Source: a virus
Strand: one strand, 5' to 3'
Virus record (IMG/VR): IMGVR_UViG_3300031509_000052
Span: 1-58,326 of that record
Length of the DNA stretch: 58,326 nt
Positions within the stretch are counted from its first letter, which is position 1, and each line of letters opens with the position of its first letter. Shown one piece after another: positions 1-6,168 of this stretch. A program made the translations under genes and the position numbers. The notes beneath the pieces are model-generated. The model made no database searches. It was not told where the DNA came from and was given only the letters and a program-made list of their open reading frames with translations.

Positions 1-66
1 GTATACGGAGTCTGCATTTGTAAACATCGAACCTAAACCCGAATGCCATTCGTATACATCCCGCCC

Positions 67-95
67 TTGACGGCCTTGCCCACCCCGCAAATAAT
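67..95 (+). promoter_or_regulatory. Candidate promoter of the packaging/head operon
   Basis: TTGACG (67-72), a 17-bp spacer and AATAAT (90-95) fit a housekeeping promoter. It points at the nuclease-terminase genes and would leave a leader of about 150 nt. Nothing else in the first 250 bases looks like a start signal. No experimental support. Confidence 0.5.
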
Positions 96-130
96 TCTCT
101 TACCCCCGGGAGGGGGGTGTGCGAGGGGGG

Positions 131-240
131 AGGGGCCAAAAAGAGCGGCCCCAGAGCCCCAAGCCCAGAGCCCATAGCCCAGAGCCCATAGCCCATAGCC
201 CCGCCCCATAGTCTTTCCCTTTCCCTTTCCCGCCCCTATG
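131..240. repeat. Low-complexity leader with GCCCATAGCC and CCCTTT repeats
   Basis: This stretch has a small GGGGCC...GGCCCC hairpin (near 131-152), several copies of AGAGCCCATAGCCC (about 154-210) and a TTTCCC triplicate (about 213-232). No gene is visible in 1-249. Related repeats lie at the far end of the window (58263-58301), so both ends share this composition, as at a terminal or packaging region. Confidence 0.6.
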
Positions 241-249
241 TAGTAGACT

Positions 250-1260
250 TTGTTTGTGGAGACGGCCGCCCCTCAACCCGCCCCCGCCACCGCGACTCCC
301 CCGTCGTCGCAGCCGCAGCCGCACCCGCACTGTGTCCTCTGTGGGGTCTCCCTCCGCTTTTCGCACAACGCGGCCGGATCATACGGCCTCATCCACGCCC
401 CCTGCGGGCCGTTGTGCGCGCATTGCCTTCGAGGCTTATCCTCCAGGTGCCCGTGCGGCAGGGCGGCCGTCTCCTCCCACTATGGCGTATGCCGCGAGCA
501 CTTCATCCCGTGGGACCTCTACACCGGCGAGCGCCGCCCGCGGCTCACCCGCCACGAGTGGGAGCTCCTCGCGCTCCTCTACGCCGCCTCCGGCCCCCTC
601 ACCCTCCACCCCTCCTCCCACGCCCTTGTCCGCAGGATCAACACCATCCTCCGCCTCAAGCCCGGCGTGGACCCCATCCTCACCCTCATCTCCTCCCGCT
701 TTGTCCTCAACCAGCGCTTTGTCGCCGAGGCCGCCTCGACCTCCGACTTCTTCCTCGACCGCTACCTCACCCACCCGCGGGCGTTCACCTTCGACGGCGA
801 TACCCGCACCATTACCGACCGCCGCGCGGGCTGCTTCACCGGCCCGCCTCCCGCCGCCGAGCCCATCATCCTCCCCCACCAGCTCACCGCGGCCGAGCTC
901 TCCTTCGCGGCCCTCCTCTCCTCCTCGCGCCTCAGCCTCGAGGCCTACCCGCAAGTCCGCGTAGGCGGCTATGTGGCTGATTTCCTCCTCACCGGCCTCT
1001 GCCTCAATAGCGGCCGCCTCTTCCCGCCGGTCATCATCGAGATCGACGGCTCCTCCCACAACTCCTCCTCCTCCCGCGCTTACGACAAACGCCGCACAGC
1101 CAACCTACGGGCCTTGGGCTACGAGGTCATCCGCTTCACCAACGACGAAGTCCTCAACTCCCCCGGCTCTGTCCTCACCGCGCTCCTCATCGTCCGCGGC
1201 TGGGACCCCTCCCGCCGCCCATCCCCGGCACCCGCCGCCGCGCCCTCTCCTTTACACTAA
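250..1260 (+). CDS. Zinc-ribbon plus DUF559 (PD-(D/E)XK) endonuclease-like protein
   Basis: A 336-residue protein of two parts. The N-terminal ~90 residues carry CxxC-type pairs (CVLC, CAHC, CPCG and a later C-x2-HF), which read as treble-clef or zinc-ribbon fingers. The C-terminal ~100 residues match DUF559/Vsr-like nucleases: a VGGYVADFLL strand with the catalytic Asp, then IIEIDGSSH, then DKRRTANLRALGYEVIRF. The family belongs to the PD-(D/E)XK fold. The start is TTG (250) or GTG (256); neither has a clear ribosome binding site. It ends 4 nt before the terminase ATPase gene, where other phages often carry an HNH nuclease, so a packaging or DNA-processing role is plausible. Its substrate is unknown. 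Confidence 0.7.
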   Translation: MFVETAAPQPAPATATPPSSQPQPHPHCVLCGVSLRFSHNAAGSYGLIHAPCGPLCAHCLRGLSSRCPCGRAAVSSHYGVCREHFIPWDLYTGERRPRLTRHEWELLALLYAASGPLTLHPSSHALVRRINTILRLKPGVDPILTLISSRFVLNQRFVAEAASTSDFFLDRYLTHPRAFTFDGDTRTITDRRAGCFTGPPPAAEPIILPHQLTAAELSFAALLSSSRLSLEAYPQVRVGGYVADFLLTGLCLNSGRLFPPVIIEIDGSSHNSSSSRAYDKRRTANLRALGYEVIRFTNDEVLNSPGSVLTALLIVRGWDPSRRPSPAPAAAPSPLH

Positions 1261-1264
1261 TGCT

Positions 1265-2158
1265 ATGCCTCCGTCGTCCTCATCCTCATCCTTCTCCTCA
1301 TCCTTTCCCCCCAACTCTCCCTTGTCCTCATCCTCATCCTCCTCCTCTCCCTCCTCTTCCCCTACCCTTGATCTCCTCCTCTCCCAGTTCGCAGAAAACC
1401 TCACCGGCCTCAAGGGGGACGACCGCCGCGCCTACGAGGACCTCGAATTCTACTCCCGGTACGTCATCGGCTGGGGCAACCCCGAGTACCGCGAAAACTC
1501 CCGCTTCCTCAAGCGCATCTACGAGGCCCTCCAGTACAGCCCGGACAACCAGTTCCTCATCCTCGGCCCGCGCGGCTCGGCCAAGTCCTCCGCGGTCACC
1601 ATCACCTACACCACGTGGATGATCGGCCGCAACCCGTCCATCCGCATTCTCCTCGCCTTCGCCTCGATGGAGGCGCAGGGCCGCGCGTTCGCCCGCCAGA
1701 TCGACCAGATCCTCACCGCCAACGAGCGCTATATCCGCATCTTCGGCCGCCTCAAGCCCGACCGCCCCGAGAAATGGGACGCCACGGAGAAGATCGTCGT
1801 CCGCCCAGAGCCGCCGGGCGGCCTGAAGGACCCCACGATCAGCATTGTCGGCGCGGGCTCCCACGTGCCAAGCCGCCGCGCGGATATCGTCATAGGCGAT
1901 GACCTCGTCACGCAGGAAAACGCCTACAGCCCCGCCCTCCGCGCCCAGCTCTCCGCGTTCGTCAAGCAATCCCTCCTCCCCATCCTCGTCCCCGGCGGCC
2001 GCGCCATTTTCGTGGGCTCCCGCTGGGACCCCCGTGACCTCTACGCCGAGCTCGCTGATGACTGGGGCCTCACGTTCCCTCCCCCGGTCCCTGTTGACAC
2101 CGCCAAACTCGCCGCTCTTCTCGATAAAGAAAAAGAAAACGAAGGAAGCACACCCTGA
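1265..2158 (+). CDS. terL: Terminase large subunit, ATPase part (split gene)
   Basis: A 297-residue protein holding only the motor half of a large terminase. The first ~40 residues are almost all serine and proline. Then come a Walker A-like GPRGSAKS, a Walker B-like ADIVIGDDLV and the coupling motif GSRWDPRDL. A normal TerL continues into an RNase H-like nuclease domain, but here the reading frame ends at TGA 2156-2158, and the nuclease half follows in the -1 frame from the overlapping ATG. The ATG at 1265 is chosen because the frame upstream is a shadow of the DUF559 gene. Packaging ATPase function is a family inference; the separate chain is what the sequence shows. Confidence 0.85.
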   Translation: MPPSSSSSSFSSSFPPNSPLSSSSSSSSPSSSPTLDLLLSQFAENLTGLKGDDRRAYEDLEFYSRYVIGWGNPEYRENSRFLKRIYEALQYSPDNQFLILGPRGSAKSSAVTITYTTWMIGRNPSIRILLAFASMEAQGRAFARQIDQILTANERYIRIFGRLKPDRPEKWDATEKIVVRPEPPGGLKDPTISIVGAGSHVPSRRADIVIGDDLVTQENAYSPALRAQLSAFVKQSLLPILVPGGRAIFVGSRWDPRDLYAELADDWGLTFPPPVPVDTAKLAALLDKEKENEGSTP

Positions 2159-3057
2159 TGGCAGTCCTCATCTACGAACGCGCCATCCACGTCGACGAGG
2201 AAACCGGCGAACTCCGCTCCTACTGGCCTGAGTACTGGCCGCTCGAGCGGCTCGCCGAGCGCTGGCGCATCCTCGGCTCCGGGGCTTTCGCCGCTTCTTA
2301 CCAGAACGACCCCACCGCACTTCAAGGCAACGCCCTCGAGCGCGACTGGCTGACCTTCTACCTCCCGGACGAACTCGAAGCCGCCCGCGAGGCCGCCGGT
2401 GTAGAACGCGGGCAGATCATCGCCGGCGTGGACCCGGCCCGCGGCGGCACAGGCCGCCATGCGGACTACTTCGCCGCAGTCCTCGGCGAACTCATCGACA
2501 ACACCCTCTTCCTCATCGACAACTTCAACCGCCGCCTCCCCATCGAGCACCAGGCCCAGTTCCTCGAAGACTGGCTCACCGCCCGCGGCGGCATCCTCTA
2601 CGGCGTGATCGAAGACACCTCGGCCCGCGGCTATGTCTGGAACGACCTCCAGAACGTCAACGGCGGCGCCGGCTCCCGCTACAACTGGATCATCGAAAAG
2701 GTCCAAGGCCGCGGCGCGGTGGGCTCGAAAGAGATGCGCTTTCTGGCCATGGCACCGCGCTTCAAGTCCGGGCAGGTCCGCATTCCCGGCCGCCGCCTCA
2801 ACTCCGGTCAGCTCGATCCTGCACCCGCATGGGAGACCTTCGTCCAGCAGTGGTGTGCGTTCCCCGGAGGCCACGACGACCTCCTCGATGCCGCCTACTG
2901 GTGCCAGTACGCCGCCTTCGCCAAGGCCCAGCCGCCCGCCGCCGCGCAGGGCGCTCCGCGGCCGGGCCTCTGCCCGCACAACCGGCCTGAGGCTTCCTGC
3001 TATGATTGCAACTCTGTAAGCGGCCGCCGCATGCGGTTCGGCATCTTCCGCCGCTAA
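2158..3057 (+). CDS. terL: Terminase large subunit, nuclease part (split gene)
   Basis: A 299-residue protein that begins where TerL proteins pass from ATPase to nuclease: it opens with the WPEYWPLERLAERW and AASYQNDP linker motifs. The RNase H-like nuclease acidic residues follow in order: AGVDPARGG, VIEDTSARGY and GGHDDLLDAAYW. Its ATG overlaps the ATPase stop (ATGA) and has its own GAAGGAAG ribosome binding site about 9 nt upstream, which argues for a true separate chain made by coupled translation. An A-rich stretch just before the junction could also allow slippage or hide a sequencing indel. The extreme C-terminus has clustered cysteines (CPHNRPEASCYDC). Confidence 0.85.
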   Translation: MAVLIYERAIHVDEETGELRSYWPEYWPLERLAERWRILGSGAFAASYQNDPTALQGNALERDWLTFYLPDELEAAREAAGVERGQIIAGVDPARGGTGRHADYFAAVLGELIDNTLFLIDNFNRRLPIEHQAQFLEDWLTARGGILYGVIEDTSARGYVWNDLQNVNGGAGSRYNWIIEKVQGRGAVGSKEMRFLAMAPRFKSGQVRIPGRRLNSGQLDPAPAWETFVQQWCAFPGGHDDLLDAAYWCQYAAFAKAQPPAAAQGAPRPGLCPHNRPEASCYDCNSVSGRRMRFGIFRR

Positions 3058-3079
3058 CTCCCAGCACGAAAGGATCACG

Positions 3080-3526
3080 ATGCTGCTCCGCCGCCTCTTC
3101 TCCCCCTCTTCCTCTTCCTCTCTCTCCCGCATCCGCCTCATTCCCCCCGTCCTCCCCTCGAACAAACCCTCCCCGCTTCCCATCCTCACCCTCGAGCCCT
3201 TCTCCACCACCGTCCTCTTCTTCGACTTCTCCCCGCTCGACTACAACCGCGCCTACCGCCTCCGCGCCGAAACCCCCGCGCTCTCCACCACCTCCATCTT
3301 CGACATCACCTTTTCCCGCCCCTCCCCCGATTACCCCCCAGTCACCATGGTCAACAAAGCCCCCGCCTCCCAGGCCCCTTCCCTCATTCTCTGCGCTTTT
3401 CCCCCGAATCCGTTCGAACGCCGCCTTTTTCTCCAGCAAACGCAGGGAGTCGAGCACGAAATAACCGTGTATAGTGTGGATGCGGGGAATCTCTCGTGGC
3501 CGCACCCGCAGGCCATCATCCTCTAA
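3080..3526 (+). CDS. Unknown protein between terminase and portal
   Basis: A 148-residue protein with no recognised domain. The N-terminal half is serine/proline rich on a pyrimidine-rich coding strand; the C-terminal half looks like an ordinary soluble beta-type sequence (HEITVYSVDAGNLSWPHP). An AAAGGATC ribosome binding site precedes the ATG. The position between terminase and portal suggests a head or packaging role, but there is no motif to support one. Confidence 0.6.
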   Translation: MLLRRLFSPSSSSSLSRIRLIPPVLPSNKPSPLPILTLEPFSTTVLFFDFSPLDYNRAYRLRAETPALSTTSIFDITFSRPSPDYPPVTMVNKAPASQAPSLILCAFPPNPFERRLFLQQTQGVEHEITVYSVDAGNLSWPHPQAIIL

Positions 3527-3538
3527 GGGAAAGAACCC

Positions 3539-4843
3539 GTGGCGATCCCGCTCTACCCCGAGCCCGCAACCGTCTTTACCGCCACCGAAGCCGCGCGGAA
3601 CGAGGACGACGGCTGGCGGGTGGTCTCCGGCATCCCGAAACGCAAAGCCCCCATCATCGACATGGACCCCACCCTGCATACCCGCATGCAGGAGTACTCC
3701 ATGCGGGCCTACCGCTTCAACGCCCTCGCGCACCGCCTCATCGAGCACCAGATCCACGTCGTCCTGGGAAACGGGATCTCCATCAACTCCTCCAAGCCGC
3801 GCATTCTCGAAGCGATCCAGGAGTGGTGGGAGCTCAACGACTGGGACCGCCGCATTTACGAGCGCCTCCGCAGCCTGTACATCTACGGCGAGTGGCTGCA
3901 CCTCCCCACGGAGAACGGCCGCCTCGCCGACGTCGTCCCCATCAAGATCGCCAACGTCCAGCGTGATGAGGCCGACCACGGCCAGGCGGACATTGTGGTC
4001 ATCGATACCGTCCTCTCCGCGAACGGCAAAGAGCTCAAAGATGTCCCCTTCCGCGTGATCCGCGACCGCTCTGTCTCCGACCGCCGCCGCCTCGACGGCG
4101 ATATCTTCTTCTTCGCGATCAACCGCGTCGCCGGCAACATGCGCGGCGTGGGCGACCTCTTCCCCGTCCTCGACTACCTGCAGGTCTTCGATGACATGCT
4201 CTTCAGCCGCGCCGAGCGGGTCAAACTCATGTCCCAGATCTTCTGGGACGTCACCATTGACGGCATGTCTGAGGCCCAGCTCGACCAGTGGATCCAGACC
4301 CGCTCCGATCTCCCGCCCGCTCCCGGCTCCGTCTTCGCGCACAACTCGTCGGTCAAGATCTCCCCCGTCGCTGCCGATCTCAGAGCCGATGACCACAGCG
4401 TGGATGCCGGCCTCCTCAAAACCCACATCATCGCCTCCAGCGGCTGGCCCAGCATCTGGTTCGACGAGTCCGGCGCAAGCCGCGCCTCCGCACAGGAAGT
4501 CGCCGAGCCCGCATACCGCCACATCCAGAACCGCCAGCGCGAGCTCGCCTCCTTCCTCACCCTCGAAATCGACTGGTACCTCCAGCAGCGCGGCATCCGC
4601 CGCTCCTCGCGGCCGTGGGAGGACTACACTATCACCTTCAGCCGCCCCTCCACCCGCGAGCTCCAGCGCATCGGCCCGGCGATCGGCCGCATTGCCGACT
4701 TCATCAACGCCGCGCTCGAAGCAGGGATCATCACCAAGGAAGAAGCCCGCGGCGTGCTCCTCACGCAGATCAACCAGCTTGGCCTCACCGACATGCCTAT
4801 AGACCTCAAGCTCCCGGCAGAGCTCTCCACCCCCACGCAATAA
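3539..4843 (+). CDS. Portal protein
   Basis: A 434-residue protein starting at GTG with AAGGGAAAG upstream. Features typical of portals are visible: an N-terminal segment before a helical crown-like region, a central 'GVGDLFPVLDYLQVFDDML' type helix with the family's conserved VxDYLxxxDD pattern, a wing-like beta region, and a long C-terminal helical part (AYRHIQNRQRELASFLTLEI). Portals form the dodecameric ring at one capsid vertex, bind terminase during packaging and later join the tail. The order terminase-portal-protease/capsid supports the call. Confidence 0.8.
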   Translation: MAIPLYPEPATVFTATEAARNEDDGWRVVSGIPKRKAPIIDMDPTLHTRMQEYSMRAYRFNALAHRLIEHQIHVVLGNGISINSSKPRILEAIQEWWELNDWDRRIYERLRSLYIYGEWLHLPTENGRLADVVPIKIANVQRDEADHGQADIVVIDTVLSANGKELKDVPFRVIRDRSVSDRRRLDGDIFFFAINRVAGNMRGVGDLFPVLDYLQVFDDMLFSRAERVKLMSQIFWDVTIDGMSEAQLDQWIQTRSDLPPAPGSVFAHNSSVKISPVAADLRADDHSVDAGLLKTHIIASSGWPSIWFDESGASRASAQEVAEPAYRHIQNRQRELASFLTLEIDWYLQQRGIRRSSRPWEDYTITFSRPSTRELQRIGPAIGRIADFINAALEAGIITKEEARGVLLTQINQLGLTDMPIDLKLPAELSTPTQ

Positions 4844-4855
4844 AGGACACTCCCC

Positions 4856-5284
4856 GTGCTCCAGCGCTTTACCATCGCCATCGTCCTCAAGGGCATACCC
4901 CGCGACGACGCCGGCCGCGTTCTCCCTGCCGAAGTCCTGCGCGTCTCTGAAGCCCTCGCCAACTCCATCACCTACGGCACTTTCTACCTCCCCACCTCCC
5001 GCCTCCTTGTCCGCCCGGTAGTCCGCATCCGCTCTGACCCGCGCCGCCTGATGGTGGAGCTCCTCGCCGAAGAAGCCGCCAACGAGGCCGAAGCCCTCGC
5101 GTGGCGCAATACCGCCTACCAGCACAAGGTCTTCTCCGAGGCGATCAAGAAAGCCACCGCCCTTGCCGTTGCCGACTGGGCCTCCTCCTCCCACGATATT
5201 GCGCGGATTGCCTCCTGGGACGGATCTGTGCGATCATCCGCAGCAGACAGGGACGCTGCGGGGGAATATGTACGAGCCAGTTGA
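4856..5284 (+). CDS. Unknown head-module protein
   Basis: A 142-residue protein with a GTG start and an AAAGGACA ribosome binding site, 12 nt after the portal stop. The N-terminal ~65 residues look like an alpha/beta fold (FTIAIVLKGIPRDDAG, LLVRPVVRIRSDPRR); the rest is helical. No family was recognised. It overlaps the next small membrane protein gene by 17 nt. Confidence 0.6.
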   Translation: MLQRFTIAIVLKGIPRDDAGRVLPAEVLRVSEALANSITYGTFYLPTSRLLVRPVVRIRSDPRRLMVELLAEEAANEAEALAWRNTAYQHKVFSEAIKKATALAVADWASSSHDIARIASWDGSVRSSAADRDAAGEYVRAS

Positions 5285-5477
5285 TTACGGCATAGCGGGT
5301 GCGGCAGCGCTGATCATTACCGCCCTCTGGCGGCGTCTTCTCGTGCTCGAAGACCGCAATGATGCGAACATCAAGCACATGACGATGACCATCGAACAGC
5401 TCACGGCGGTGATCAACCGCCTCTGCGAACGCCTCGACAGGGAGAAGCGCCGTGTCAGCTCTGATTCAGCGCCTTAG
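5268..5477 (+). CDS. Small membrane-anchored coiled-coil protein
   Basis: A 69-residue protein with one N-terminal membrane segment (AGAAALIITALW) followed by a charged coiled coil (LEDRNDANIK through LCERLDREKRR). This architecture occurs in many phage genomes near holins, as a holin-like or spanin-like partner. The ATG at 5268 gives a short membrane-first protein; a longer in-frame start upstream would only add proline-rich shadow sequence. Confidence 0.6.
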   Translation: MYEPVDYGIAGAAALIITALWRRLLVLEDRNDANIKHMTMTIEQLTAVINRLCERLDREKRRVSSDSAP

Positions 5478-5661
5478 CCACAACCCGCTCCTTCGCGCCT
5501 TCACCCGCACCCACGCACCAGACGACTGCGTTATCCAGACAGTCGCCAAAGCCCAGCAGACCATTGCCGAAGCGCTGAAACGCCTTGACGTGGAGGGTTC
5601 CGATGATGCCGCTGCCGCCCGCAACACGCGACGTTCTCGTCGACGCCCTCGCGCTGTTTAA
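5452..5661 (+). CDS. Small basic unknown protein
   Basis: A 69-residue protein starting at GTG and overlapping the preceding gene by 26 nt; GGGAGAAG lies just upstream. It is helical in the middle (VIQTVAKAQQTIAEALKRLD) and ends in an arginine-rich tail (RSRRRPRAV). No family was recognised. Tight overlap on both sides supports it being real, but this is only context. Confidence 0.45.
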   Translation: MSALIQRLSHNPLLRAFTRTHAPDDCVIQTVAKAQQTIAEALKRLDVEGSDDAAAARNTRRSRRRPRAV

Positions 5662-5896
5662 CGTCCTCGTCTGGGGGATCGTCCTCCTCACCTCCTTCCG
5701 GGTCTTCTTCGCCCTCGGCCGCTACAACCCGCTCCTCCAGTTCTACGCCTTTCTCATTACCCTCTTCTTTGCCTTCTCCTTCTTCAACGCCATCGCGGCC
5801 TACACCAACTCCACGGTCGACTACCAGCTAATCGACCTTGTACTATCGACAACGGTCGCGATTCTTGTTATTCATCTCCTGTGGAGGGTCAAATGA
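5603..5896 (+). CDS. Multi-span membrane protein, holin-like
   Basis: A 97-residue protein with GGAGG before the ATG. Three to four hydrophobic segments are clear: LFNVLVWGIVLLTSFRVFF, FYAFLITLFFAFSFFNAI and LVLSTTVAILVIHLLW. Size and topology suit a holin or a holin-accessory membrane protein, but the endolysin lies 27 kb away (33145), so lysis function is only an inference. It overlaps the next gene by 4 nt (ATGA). Confidence 0.55.
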   Translation: MMPLPPATRDVLVDALALFNVLVWGIVLLTSFRVFFALGRYNPLLQFYAFLITLFFAFSFFNAIAAYTNSTVDYQLIDLVLSTTVAILVIHLLWRVK

Positions 5897-6168
5897 CTGA
5901 TGCACTCACCTTCGCCGCATCCGCGCCGTTCGTGGCCCTGATCATCCAGCTCCTGATCAAGCCGCTCTTCCCTGCGGTTCACGGCAGGCTCACGCCCATT
6001 GTGGCGTTCGTCATCGCCTGCGCATGGGGCGGCGTCCTCTCTTATACCGGCGACTTCGACGGCAATGCCGCGGAGTTCATCTTCCTCGCGGTGACCGTGG
6101 CTGCCGCGGCTGCCGGGGTGAAGTCCTGGGTTGATGAAGTAAGAGTGAGGAACGGCAGCGATGGCTGA
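5893..6168 (+). CDS. Small membrane protein, holin-like
   Basis: A 91-residue protein with GGAGG 5 nt before the ATG. Three hydrophobic segments are visible (FVALIIQLLIKPLF, IVAFVIACAWGGVL, FIFLAVTVAAAAAGV) and the tail is charged. It resembles the small two- or three-span proteins found beside head genes. It is translationally coupled to the preceding membrane protein and overlaps the capsid fusion gene by 8 nt. No catalytic motif. Confidence 0.55.
   Translation: MTDALTFAASAPFVALIIQLLIKPLFPAVHGRLTPIVAFVIACAWGGVLSYTGDFDGNAAEFIFLAVTVAAAAAGVKSWVDEVRVRNGSDG

Noticed and set aside
436-1059. Long open frames on the opposite strand of the first 5 kb and elsewhere
   Set aside because: They mirror the pyrimidine-rich coding strand, have low-complexity Gly/Glu/Val translations, no ribosome binding sites, and cover clear genes.
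2126-2158. Programmed -1 frameshift joining the terminase halves
   Set aside because: The zero-frame codons GAT AAA GAA AAA GAA AAC do not give an X XXY YYZ heptamer, and a good ribosome binding site plus ATG explains the second gene. Kept only as an alternative.
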